Shown: in pieces, positions 45,785-57,700 of the stretch
How positions within the stretch are numbered: the stretch's first letter is position 1
Layout of the letters: each line of letters begins with the position of its first letter
Source of the DNA: Coriaria nepalensis
Lineage: Eukaryota; Streptophyta; Magnoliopsida; Cucurbitales; Coriariaceae
NCBI GenBank assembly: GCA_027186245.1
Contig: CP114488.1
Span: 4,414,501 to 4,478,500, forward strand
Length of the DNA stretch: 64,000 bases
Direction of reading: 5' to 3'
The notes under the pieces: generated by a model
Databases searched by the model: none
Seen by the model: the letters and a program-made list of their open reading frames with translations, nothing else
Told to the model about the DNA's origin: nothing
Made by a program: the position numbers and the translations under genes

Positions 45785-47092
45785 CTACGCGTGGGCAGTT
45801 GCATCCGGATGAGTACATGTGATAAGACTGTATACCCTTTTTTCCGTCCTTATACTGAATCTTTTAGCTCTTTCTGAAGTCGGATTCGGTTCGAACGAAA
45901 CGCAAGCGGTTGATGAAAGAAATTTCAAGGACGCAAGCCGAGCCATATTAAGCCCCACTTCTTTTATGAGAAATTATTGCATATTAAATAAAATATTCAA
46001 CAAACCAGATCAGCATATTTTACTATTGATCAATGGAATTATCGAATATACTATTATTATTAATTCCATTGATCACGCACATGGAATTGCATCTCTTGCT
46101 GCAGGTTTGGAAGGGGCGGCGGGGTTGAATTTTTATATGTCAATTATACATACGTTGTAACCAAAAATAAACTAAACTTAACACGTTTTATAATTATCTC
46201 TTTTATGTGCCTTTTTAAGTTTTTATTGGACAATAATGTCCTAGGTCGATTTTATAAAAACGACGGGGTTTTGTTTTTTGTTTTTTCCTTATTTTCTCTC
46301 TTTCACCCTATATTTCTCTTTTTCTTTCTTCTCCCTCACTCATCACCCTCCATGAAGACGACGAGAAGTCCGCCGGCGAAAAGCCAAGGATACGCATGTA
46401 TCAAAACCCAAAAACCCAGCACTGGAAAAAAACCCATTTCTTCTTGAAATTCTTTGATTCTTTAATTAGATTATGTTTTCCTATTTTGAATTTACTTTTT
46501 TGACTGCGAAATTGAATCCTAAACATCCTAAAATTTCATCATCTTTCTTTTATAATCAAATTGATGGCTAGAGAGCATATGTGTATTGCCTGCGATTTAG
46601 ACTGCAATATTTATTTGCTTGGATTGCATGAATGGAGCCCTCGGTTCTCTTTGCCTCTCTTCTCATGGAGACCATACGGTCATTCAGGTGGTTTAAAAAC
46701 AATTAATCTTCTTTTCCTTCATATATTGGTTGATTGTCAATTATTAGTGCTTGATTTTAGCAGTTTGAATCTACCATTTTACCTGGTTGATTTTAATCAC
46801 GTGGCAAGGGGAAATTAACTTATTCAATTAAATCAAAATAAATATAAGTTGGATAGTAATGATTAAGCTGATCGATTAAATTAAATAATTAAATGACTGA
46901 TTAATATGAATTTTAATAGAGTAATAATCAAGTCTAATTGGTACAGAATATTTGACTTAATCAAAATTTGGCTAATGGTTGTTTCTCTTCAAAAAAATTA
47001 AAAAATCACAAGGATTGATAAGATAATATAAAAAATACTCATAAATTACTCACTTGGCTACGAATATGATAAACTAAAATTTCACATGAAGA
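45785..47092. other. Intergenic DNA, unassigned
   Basis: 45819-46160 has an open plus frame whose start looks like a signal peptide (MIRLYTLFSVLILNLL), but it has no recognised family and its C-terminal half is AT-rich. 46300-46450 resembles a transcript leader (CT-rich, then ATG at 46352 with a 31-codon frame). 46564-46818 has an 85-codon frame without recognised features. I could not support a gene here. Confidence 0.35.
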
Positions 47093-48017
47093 TATTAGGC
47101 ATGATGCTCTAGAAGTATGTAATAAGTACAATTTTATAAAATTAACAAAAATAATATTTTTTTATATAATTGTTTGAATACATTATCATTGGATAATATA
47201 TATAAATATCAGAAAATTTCAAATTTATTTATGTAACTATCATCTTGTATTAGTAATATATATAAATATCAGAAAATTTCAAATTCATTTATGTAACTCT
47301 AATTTTGTATTAGTACAAGACGATTAAGATTATAAATCATAAATTAAATTATCTGCAACATATTAAAATATGTAATCTTTAATTGATGATTGCTAATACG
47401 ATTCACTAGCATTATGAATGTAAGTGATCGAGATTCAGATCGCTGATATAGATAGATCTTAGCGGATGTGCTTTATATAATTAGATTATATAAGACAAGA
47501 TATTATATGAATTAATTTTTAGTAACATATCGTTTTCCATAAAGAATTTTATTCATATAAATAGATGATCATATACAGATCAATCTGAATTCTGAGTAAT
47601 CATGAACTCCTGTTTATGTTAACTGAATCTTTTGATTCACTTATCACAGTTTATTTGTAAAACATGATAAAGACTTTTGTTTTGAAGATTCTTTGGGATA
47701 AGCGGATGAGAACATGATTTAAAGATATAGAATCCAAACCTTCTTCATAAAAGATTGTATATTAGTTCTCTTAAGGATTAATTCTGGAACTAAATGATTT
47801 TGAGCTCAAATTGCATGTAATGATAATATTAATGGACTAATAGAGATTGCTCAATAATTTGTTCAATAATTGCAAGAGTGCAATCTTATATTTTTAGTTG
47901 AATAATATTAAGATTAATATATAAGATTTATTAGATTAAATTTAATTAATAATTTAATTTATTGGAGCCTGAAATTATAAGTTAATAGTCCCCAAATCAT
48001 CTCTATAAAATATTGTA
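47093..48017 (+). repeat. Copia-B LTR fragment
   Basis: It starts TATTAGGCATGATGC (decayed TGTTAGG) and stops after CTCTATAAAATATTGTA, the TATA-box region of the family. It contains a 60-bp tandem duplication at 47195-47314 (ATATATATAAATATCAGAAA...), which Copia-A lacks. Confidence 0.8.
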
Positions 48018-49435
48018 CATGAATCCTTTATCACATCCGCTCCTACACATATGTCTTCGATCTCATAAATCCAGTGGTATAAATAGTCCCAACCTTCGTA
48101 TCCTTCGAAGGTGGGTGAGGCGGCCATGCAGAACACAGCTACCAATTCCATCCTACGCTGCCCTCTCGTGAGTTCTTGGCATATTGCCATATGGGTAGTG
48201 GTGAGAGTATTCATTAGTTTCTCCATAGTCTAAAGAACTCATGTCATTAATTAATTATTTTCGTATATAAAATTTAAGTAAATTCGGACTCATACTTATA
48301 GCGACTAAAGACATCACTTTCGTAACTTGTACATATAAGGGTTGTCTACAAGACCGTTATGCTCTGATACCAAACTGTAATGCCAATCCTACCAGCTGCT
48401 TATATTATTGAATATTTTAGACGGAAACATGCATAGCTAGTAGGAGGCCGTTACCTTTCTCTATTTAAGTAATAAACTTTACATTCAAAAGCATTTTTAA
48501 GGAAATAACGTCATGATTTGAAAATATTGCGGAAGTCTTTATCATAGAGAATTAATTCCAAAACTTTTTAAATAACTTTATTCTTCATTCGAATATATAT
48601 ATATTATTTGGGGTCATTTTATGATCAACAAGCAATCCTACTTTTAACCCGGCAGTACCTCACTTTAATGTCATGCTTATGTTTCTTATTTATCTTAGCA
48701 GAACATTAATTTTTGAGAAATATGAACGTATGCAATTAATCATAGCATCGTAAAAGTTTATACTATCCTTAACTAATCATGCCATATTATGTTCATACTA
48801 ATTATGATTCTTATTTCTAGCATGGTAATCATAGTATTTCAACTGTACTTAACATGCTATATGAAAATCATAAGCTTAACATTAGTATTATAAAAACAAG
48901 TGATTAAGCAATATTCTTATGTTGTAGTGAGGCTATATTTACAACGAGTTTTACGGAATTTGATGATTCTAATCTTCCTTTACGTCCCTTTCTGCTTCCC
49001 TCTCCCTATTTTCTTTTTCTCTTTTCTTTCTCTTTTCTTTTCCTTTCCCCTCTTTCCTTTTCTTTTCCTTTCCTTTCCCTCTATTTCCCTTTGCTGCTGG
49101 TACGTGTTGCGGATGCAGCCTTTTATAAGCATGGAAGGAAATGCTTAGTCACCCATTTAGGTTAAAATGGTGACAAGTGGGAACCACATGTCTAGGTAAA
49201 TTGTTTTTTCTAAAGATGACTAATGAACATTAAGTATGTTCGTGGCTACAACAATGATATTTTTTTTCCATTAATTAAATTTAAGTTCCTATTAAGTCTT
49301 AAAATTTATAAAAAAATCCCATACTATTTCTATCATTAAAATTTGTTATATGTGTGAATTATAATTTACTAATGAGTCCACTTTAAATTTATTTTTCCAC
49401 TACTATGTCTAGTCTAGAAATATTGGGGGATTACA
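48018..49435 (-). mobile_element. Inserted LTR-retroelement fragment (LTR, primer site, gag start)
   Basis: On the minus strand the order is LTR (49435-48376; 1060 bp, TGTAATCC...GGCATTACA ends), primer site TGGTATCAGAGC (exact, 48361-48372), and then a leader and gag start at ATG 48226. The gag reads MEKLMNTLTTTHMA and AASPTFEGYEGWDYLYHWIYE, the N-terminal gag layout of Gypsy chromoviruses (PPxFxG...W...IE). It breaks off at 48018. The LTR has an internal pyrimidine-rich stretch of CTTTTC/CCTTTT repeats (48960-49090). Confidence 0.75.
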
Positions 49436-50744
49436 ATTCTTGCATTATCATATATATGTGATATGTATATTGAATGGATGTTTATGTTTTTAGAATGTAT
49501 GGTTTATATAATGGATCGTTAATTATATGGTGATTTTGGGTTAGGAGTTTCTTTAATTTTCTTTCTCTTGATTTTGTTTAAGCCATTAAGGGGCATATGA
49601 ATTTTTGTATATTTTTTTTGTTGTAAAATTTTGCGCGGCATGGAGGAAGAAAAAATCCCACTGTTGGGCTCCATGGGCGGCAACGAGCGGTGGTCACCCT
49701 CGCTGCGCCGTGTGGTAGGGTAGCAGGTCACGGGAATGTGCCATGGTGCCATAGCGGCAAGCCACGAGACTGTCCCATGGCATAAGGGTGTTGGTTGGAC
49801 CAGCAACTATCCTGACCACTAGCTCCGGCCAACGTGTACAGCCGCAAGTGGCGGTGGCTATCCCAAGCCACAACTGCCTGTAGTTTACTTAAGGGTTTCC
49901 ATGGGATTCGACCCTTGATGCTCTAGCGGATTAGGTCGTGGGTTCGACCCATGACCTGCCCAATAAACTAGTTTGACCCATTTATTTTGTGGCCCAAAAT
50001 ATTATATTTTAAAGTCTATTAACTTAATAATGAATTTTATAAAAAATCAAATGACTTGTTGGGTTTGACCCAAGAAGTCCTATAGGCCTAAAAGCATATA
50101 GGCACAATTAGAAATAATTAAATTACATATTTAATTGTGGTTAGAAAAATTATTTTTTTAGGATAATTGAATTGAGTTTGATTTAAAGATTTACCAGTTG
50201 GGTCTTGATTCGAGATAAAGAAAACTTAGGAAAAATTGTAAGATTTGAAGCCCTTGTATAATTTTTTTTCTTTCTTTATTTGTATTTGTGCAAAGGTTGT
50301 AAATTTTAGAAATACCCAAAATTATCTGGTCTATTATATATATTTATTTATGTTGATTGTTTTGATTGATAACATATTCATGCATTAGTCAATTACATGC
50401 CATACATGAATGCCCACACAGTTTTATTTTAAATCATGCATCTCCTTAGTAGAAACATGATTTATTAAGATTGTCCTATTTGTTTATGTGATTTATTTCA
50501 TGAAATTAATCAAATAAATGGATTAAGTTTTAAAGAGTTAAACTTAGTAATCATACCTTATGAAGTCAAACATTTACGATAGGACTTTACTGACAAACTT
50601 TGTAAAAAATGAGCTTTAATTAAAGTTATGTGAAAGTAATTGAACTATTAGTTACAAATTCAGTTCACCTAATAAGATTAGGCTCATATTAAGATATGAA
50701 TTAAAAAGTTTAAATTGAACCTATGCCTAATATGATTGGAAATT

Positions 50745-51600
50745 ATGAGATGGAAATCAAACTTTAATATGGTATTAATCTGTGAGAACCATAAATTTGT
50801 TTTGAGTGAGAAATTTCCTGAAGAGCTTACTGCTAATGTTATCCATAATGTATGGGAAAAGTATGACCATTGGATTAGAATCCAATAACAAAGCCAAATG
50901 CTAAATGTTGATGAGCAAAAGTGATATTCTTAGGAAGAAACATGAAAATGTGGAGACTGCCTATAAGATATTGGACTTTCTCTAGGCTTTACTTGGGCAG
51001 CAATCCGACTAGAATCGTCATGAGGCTACTAAAACGTACATGAACGCCAAGATAAATAAAGGAGTTTCTATTAGAGATCATGTTTTGAACATGATCAACA
51101 CGATGCATGAGGTGAAAATATATAGGGCTACCATTGATGAGTGCACTCAATTTAGTATCATACTTAAGTCACTCTCACCGGTTTTTGCTACATTCATCAA
51201 ATGTTATTAACAAGATGTAGTACAACATAACTTAACTGTCGAATGAATTGCAGACTTTTGAGACCCTTAATAAGACAAGGTCCAATGAGTGTGAAGCAAA
51301 TGTTGTTGAACAAAAGATGTTTTCCTCTTTTGCTAAGAACAATAAGAGGAGGAACACCAATGGTAAGGACAAGAAGGAAAAGAAAGCCAAAATGTCACTT
51401 AAAGGCTAGAAGAACAAGAAGAACAAGAAGAATAAGAAGAACAAGAAGAACAAGAAGAACAACAACCTTAAGAAAAAGGAACCCAAAGGAAAGTGTTTCC
51501 ACTGCGGAGTTGATGGCTACTAGAAGAGAAATTGTAACAAGTATCTCTTCGAGCTAAGCGAGAAAAAGAAATATAAATTTGATTTACTTGTTTTGGAAGC
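50745..51600 (+). pseudogene. Copia-B gag, broken
   Basis: Same blocks as Copia-A gag: a start near 50760, RKKHENVETAYK, and a lysine/arginine-rich region expanded by a repeated AAGAACAAGAAG motif (51408-51460). The zinc knuckle GKCFHCGVDGY-stop-KRNCNKY keeps all cysteines but has a stop in place of Trp. Remnants of protease (51620), pre-integrase and flanks follow up to 52165. Confidence 0.75.
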
Positions 51601-52165
51601 CTATTTAGTGGAAGATGATTTGTCATATTACATAGTAGATTCGTGAGCCATTAATCAGTATGTTATTCTTTACAGATACTTAGTTTTTCAAGAGATCTTG
51701 CTATTAGGGAGGTGATGATTAGAGTTGGCATTGGTGCAATCGTTTCAGCTAAAGTTGTGGGAGTAGTCCATTTAGTTTTTAGTAATGATTATCTTGTTTT
51801 GAGCAATGTTAATTTTATACTTTAATTTTGTAGAAATTTGATTTCTTTATCTATGTTGCATAAACAAGGTTTTGATATTTTTTAATTAATAATAAGATTA
51901 TTATTTCTAAGAAAGGTTTCGATATTTTTCATGCAACACAAACTAACAGACTCTATTTGATTAAATTGAATCAACGATCGTTAAATAATTTAGAATTATT
52001 TAAAGTAGCAAATCCTAACTCTAACAAACGATAAAAAGTTTTTCAAAGTGATGATATATATCTTTAACATCTTAAGTTATGATATATCAATCTTGACAGG
52101 ATAAACAAGTTAATAAAAGATGGTCCTTTAAGAGAGCTAATTATTGGCACTCTTCTAATTTACGA

Positions 52166-52825
52166 ATCCTATTTACGAATCATATCAACCGAAATTATGA
52201 TTTCACTCTGTGACAAGATTTCAGCCTGATTAAGTCAGACCAAAATCTTATTCATTTTTTTTTCCTTCTCTTGATTCATATTTTTCATTATCCTCCATTA
52301 ATGATCGTGCGAAAGTAAATTCTTTGTTCTTCATTATCCTCTATACTTTGTTCTTCATTATTCTTCAGATTAGCGAAGCAAACTTGTGGAAAAACCAGGC
52401 AATCAACTATCGAAAAGAACATGTCGGGGAAAAAAAATCGAGCAATTAAGTCTTTTAACAATTTTCTTTTATTTTTCTACTTATTTATTTATTTAATTTA
52501 TTTTACTTATTTATTTTCATTATTTTTTAAATCATGTAATAAAAAATTTATGAAAAAAGTCATTTAACAAAACAAGTTTCCAAAAAAGAGTATTTTATCT
52601 AATTATCTATTAAAAAAAAAATTAGTATACTTCTTTGGCGGTCTTGGGCTTTTAGCTCTTTACAATTACACTGTTTTTTAGTAATACCAAAGATTACGAT
52701 TCCTTTCTGAACCAAAAAAAAAAAAAAAAAAAAAAGCAATTACACATCCTAATCTCCACTACCGCTGGCAGCCGATCCACCGCCGTCGCCGGTTGCACGC
52801 GGACCTCCTTCTCCATCTCTATTTC
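52166..52825. other. Region upstream of VPS18
   Basis: AT-rich DNA without a recognised gene. A short duplication, TTACGAATCCTA / TTACGAATCATA, marks the Copia-B break at 52155-52180. A run of about 20 A lies at 52715-52735. Promoter elements of VPS18 are expected in the right half, but none could be identified with confidence. Confidence 0.4.
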
Positions 52826-52828
52826 TAT

Positions 52829-52905
52829 CCTCTCTCTCTCTCTCTCCCTCTCCCTCTCCCCCCCCACCCCCCCACCCCCCCACCCCCCCACCCCCCCACC
52901 CTCCC
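52829..52905. repeat. CT microsatellite followed by C-run array upstream of VPS18
   Basis: (CT)n and CCCTCT repeats (52829-52857) run into at least five runs of seven or eight C separated by single A (52858-52902, period 8). The complementary strand has matching G-runs able to form G-quadruplexes. It lies about 200 bp before the VPS18 start codon, in the promoter or 5' UTR. Confidence 0.9.
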
Positions 52906-53103
52906 TCTTCTCTTTCCCGTGCGACTTTAACTTTCTAGCAATGTGCTAAAACTACGACTTAATCGCGGCGTCAAATTCCCAGGATTTTAGATCTCTCAGA
53001 GTAAATGCAAAACTCGCAAAAAAACTAGGAGTTAAACTTACGGTCCAGTATTCGGTTAAAATTCCGGGGAGTTAGGCCAGGAAAATTTCTAGGAATTCTG
53101 GAA

Positions 53104-54722
53104 ATGGAATCAGGAAGGCAAGTATTCACGGTAGATCTTCTAGAAAGACATGCTGCTAAGGGCCGGGGAGTCATCACCTGCATGACTGCCGGAAATGATG
53201 TGATCGTCTTGGGTACCAGCAAAGGTTGGGTCATTCGTCATGATTTTGGAGTCGGGGACTCTTTCGGTAAGTTTCAATTCCCTTAAAAAACAAAGAACGA
53301 AAGTGAAATCCATTTCTAGTCCAAATACTGAAACCTATTTTCTTCATTTTTCTGGCTGTTCTATAGTTCTTGATGTATCTATCTCAACTGCAATTCTATT
53401 CGTTCTTACTTTTGATTCCTAGAATCAAATTTTTAGATACTCACTACGCTTGAACCATATAACGTATTTTCTTCTATCAAGTTACTGAATTGAGTGGAAA
53501 AATCCTTTGCTGGTTTGTTTTACATTTTCTCTTTGTTCATTTGAAGTATAGATATTGATCTCTCCACTGGTCGAACTGGAGAGCTATCGATCCATAGAGT
53601 GTTTGTTGATCCAGGAGGAAGTCATTGTATTGCAACTGTAGTGGGTGGTGGCAGTGCTGATACATTTTACACTCATGCGAAGTGGACTAAGCCACGGATC
53701 TTAACCAAACTGAGAGGTGTTGTTGTGAACACCGTTGCATGGAATAAACAACAGATTACTGAAGGTAAGTGTTTCAAGGTTTGTTGGTCAACGATTGCTT
53801 TGAAGTTTGTTCTCAATAGTTTGCTTTTGCTGTTTGAAAATGATTTCTTAACAATTAGCTTCCACAAAGGAGGTCATTCTTGGGACTGACAATGGACAGC
53901 TTTACGAGCTTGCTGTGGAGGAGAAAGAAAAAAAGGAGAAGTATGTCAAGTTTCTATTCGAACTAACAGAACTTCCAGAGGCTTTCATGGGTTTGCAGGT
54001 ACTTCTTAATTTTATTCCTTTTCCATCCTTTTCTTTTGCGATCTGATTCTTCTAGCTGTTGCACTTTGTCTCTCGTTATACAAGCTTTTTCTATTTTTTG
54101 GTATCCACATGTTTCTGAAATTAAGAAGAATAAATTTTCCTTGGGTTGTCAATCAGTTTGCACTGCCCCTCAGTTGTATTTGGTCTTTTGAGAATTGATT
54201 TTCTTTCTTGCATTACCAATCAGTTTGTATGTACATCTCTATTATTTGGAAAATATAGACCTGGAGAAATTCATGAAGCACCTCGTGGAGCAGCGATGCT
54301 TCTTTTAATTAATATGTGTATTCTTCATAAATTCTGCATCTTCTTTTCATGCTAGAAACTCCATCAACAATCACGTTAGTTAGAGTTTCTTTTGTCTTTT
54401 CTTCTATGGGTTAAATTTTTCCATGCACAACTCTAGCTGGGCAGTCACCAATTTGATCTGATTCTTCTTTTCATACAGATGGAAACTGCAAGCATCATCA
54501 ATGGAACTAGATATTATGTGATGGCTGTCACCCCAACACGTCTATATTCCTTCACTGGAATTGGATCATTGGAAGTAAGTTAATCTCTAGTACCAACACT
54601 TTCTATTGTGCCATTTAAATGAACTTGTCGATATATTCACTTTGCTTTACTGAAGATGGAGATCAGGAAAATGTTTGAAAATTCAATCCAACTTGTCAAG
54701 AAATTCATAGATTACATGCACC

Positions 54723-54753
<31 letters not shown>

Positions 54754-57700
54754 GAAAGAAAAGTGCATTCAAACATTAAGGGCGGCGGCACTTGTTTTGA
54801 TTCCTTAAGGGGAAATGGGATCGAAATAAATAGTATTCCTCTGCTTGGTTTTGATTCTATAAAAATCAGAGAATTACTTTCATTCCTTTAGCACCCGATA
54901 TGGGAATGACCCATTCTTTTCAAAACACTTCTTTCAAGAGGAATTAAATCCCCCATCTATTGGTAATTTTTCAAACTTTTTCTTCACATAATATTCAAAC
55001 TCTTTTGAAATGAGGTATCAAGATCATTCTTTATATCTCATTCCTTGTGTAACTATCAGGCACAGTTAGAACCACTGATTCCATCCCCCCTCATTCTCAT
55101 TCCTTAGTCCATTATATTCTCTCCCAGGGAGTCGAATGAAGCCTCACCTAAGGCCTTAAATGTGTAGGATGAAGTTGAAACATGTAGGTTTCATAACTGA
55201 TTTTAAAATCTCGTGTTTCAATTAGGACAAAAATTGACTCCTTCAATTCTTGATCATTATTTTTGGCCCCAAAAAAAAAAAAATCTTGAGCATTGTCATT
55301 AACTTCAGACGGCCAAAGAAAATGAAAAAGGAAAGTAAGAATATATGGCTTATGTATGCTATGAATGTGAGATCCAACTCATTCCGGTCAAATTTTTTTA
55401 TTGTTACTTCATTTGGAATGAGGATTAATAACGTGTCACCTATTTATGCATCAGAGTGTTATTTAGTAAAACTTTCATGTAGAGACCTTAAAATTAGTTA
55501 TTACCTCACATCTCTCATTTCACCTTTTTGAACTATAATTTTCCATGACCACACTAATGATTTGCACTTCTAGTCTGTGTTTGCCAGTTATTTGGAACGT
55601 GCAGTGCATTTCATGGAACTTCCTGGTGAAATACAGAACAGGCAAGTGTTTTTGTACTTTTTATTAATATTTTATATTTGAAATTGTCAACAAAATGGAT
55701 TTAAGAATGCTATTTTCTGGCATATTCTGTAATGTGGAATCTCAAGAGTTGAATTCATCTTCTATATAATTGGTCTTTTGTATGCCTATATATACCTTGA
55801 TATTCATGTCATTCTGGTTATTCCAGTGAATTGCATTTCTATATCAAACAAAGAAGAGCTATACATTTTGCATGGCTTTCTGGGGCTGGTATATATCATG
55901 GTGGCTTAAATTTTGGAGCTCAACATAGGTAGGGAATGATTCTTTTCACACTGGTACAATCCTTCTGGGGATATTCTTGCAGTTTCATACAGTTATTTGT
56001 ACAATGCTTAACATTTGCCTTATTCTTCCTCCTACAACATGCATAGTGAACATCATACATAGATGATTATTTGTATTAAATGAGATATAATCTTATATGT
56101 AATCTTTTGTTGAACTGATATTGGTAAATGTATTGCTTAGTTTTCCAAATGGTGATGAAAATTTTGTGGAAAACAAAGCCCTATTGGACTATTCAAAGCT
56201 GTCTGAAGGTGCTGGAATTGTTAAGCCGAGTTCTATGGCAGTGTCTGAATTCCATTTCTTGCTTCTCATTGGTAACAAGGTTAAGGTGTGTAAACTAATG
56301 GAAATGCATCATTTTTATTTATTTATTTATTTTTTATTTTTCGTTTCTCAGCAATTTGTAAATGATCTACTGTTTCCCATTTGTAGATGCATGTTCTAAT
56401 TTCGAGAGGACTTATAACTACTAAAAAAAGGCATTTTACTTGTTAAATTGTGTGTTAGAGAAATGGAGTAAAAAGCTTTTGATGATGCTTCCCAGCCTTT
56501 CTCCGAGATTGACTTTGGAGATAATTTGTTACATCACTGTCAATTTTGTTGCTTTAGTGCCTTTTTCCTATTTTGAAAAGGAGTTCCTTATTTGTAGGTT
56601 GTAAATAGAATTAGTGAGCAAATCATTGAGGAACTTCAGTTTGATCAAACATCAGACTCAGGGACTAGAGGTATCCTTGGGTTATGTAGTGATGCCACTG
56701 CCGGGTTGTTTTATGCTTATGACCAGAACTCGATTTTTCAGGTTTGTGATTTTGTGTGTGAGTTTAACTTACCTGGTACAACCCAGGTAGTATTTGAGGA
56801 AGTTTTGCTTTACTGTTCTGCATGAGTGCTTGATGTAGGTGTCAGTTAATGATGAAGGCCGAGATATGTGGAAGGTCTATCTTAACATGAAAGAGTATGC
56901 TGCAGCACTTGCAAATTGTCGTGATGCTTTTCAGAGGGACCAAGTATATTTGGTTCAGGTTGTGACATTGATATTACTCCATTTTTGCTCTACCTATAGA
57001 TCGTCGCTGTATTTTTCTACCATACTATTCAACCTCAATATATGAAAGTAATCCCAATCGAGTACTTTCTGGTGCAGGCTGAAGCTGCATTGGCTGCCAA
57101 AGATTATCTCAGAGCGGCATCTTTCTATGCAAAAGTGAGATTCCGGATTATCTCCTTTTATTAATCTACCTTAATTATCTGGTGGATATATCTGTGCAAC
57201 AGTACAAGTGCATACTGCAACTTGCATTTATGCGATTTCATGATTTAAGTTATGGAATGATCAACAAATGTCTTTCTGATTGTTGATCTTCATTATCGTG
57301 TAAATAGCACTGACACATTGTCCCTTAAATAGATATTTATGTCATTAGGGATTTGAATCCGGAGAAGTGGGAATATCATAAACTTTCATTTACCAAAAAA
57401 AAAAAAGGCCCCTCCTTGATAAGACAGGTGATCAAGTTCAATGGTCAATTATCATTATGTCATGATCAGTTTAACTTTCTTTGCCTCTCTGGTATTTATA
57501 TCTTCTTTGAAATCATTAGTACTTGATTATGAGAACCTGTCATTAAAGAATCTACACAAGGACCCCATTTAAATGTTCTTCTTCCTCTTATTATTATTTA
57601 CTTTTATATTTTAATTTACATAGGAAAATATGGTAATCTGATAGGGAGCTTCTTGTGCAGATCAACTATATAATATCATTTGAGGAGATCTCTCTGAAGT

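Larger units (their letters stand above)
47093..52165 (+). mobile_element. Copia-B, broken relative of Copia-A
   Basis: LTR piece 47093-48017 aligns with Copia-A 1994-2925; leader, gag and early pol (49436-52165) align with Copia-A from about 3470 to 7030. The part in between (end of LTR and primer site, about 540 bp in Copia-A) is missing and replaced by a different LTR-retroelement fragment (48018-49435). The right side ends near 52165 after the pre-integrase block, so integrase, RT and 3' LTR are absent. Confidence 0.85.

Noticed and set aside
46564..46818. 85-codon plus frame MAREHMCIACDL...
   Set aside because: No known domain, no splice context and an AT-rich C-terminus; likely chance.
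48361..48372. Possible tRNA-related sequence
   Set aside because: It is a 12-bp primer site complementary to initiator tRNA-Met; no cloverleaf is present. No tRNA genes were found in the window.
53673..53867. Minus-strand frame over VPS18 exons 2 and 3
   Set aside because: Shadow of the plus-strand gene; the plus strand has conserved codons and correct splice sites.
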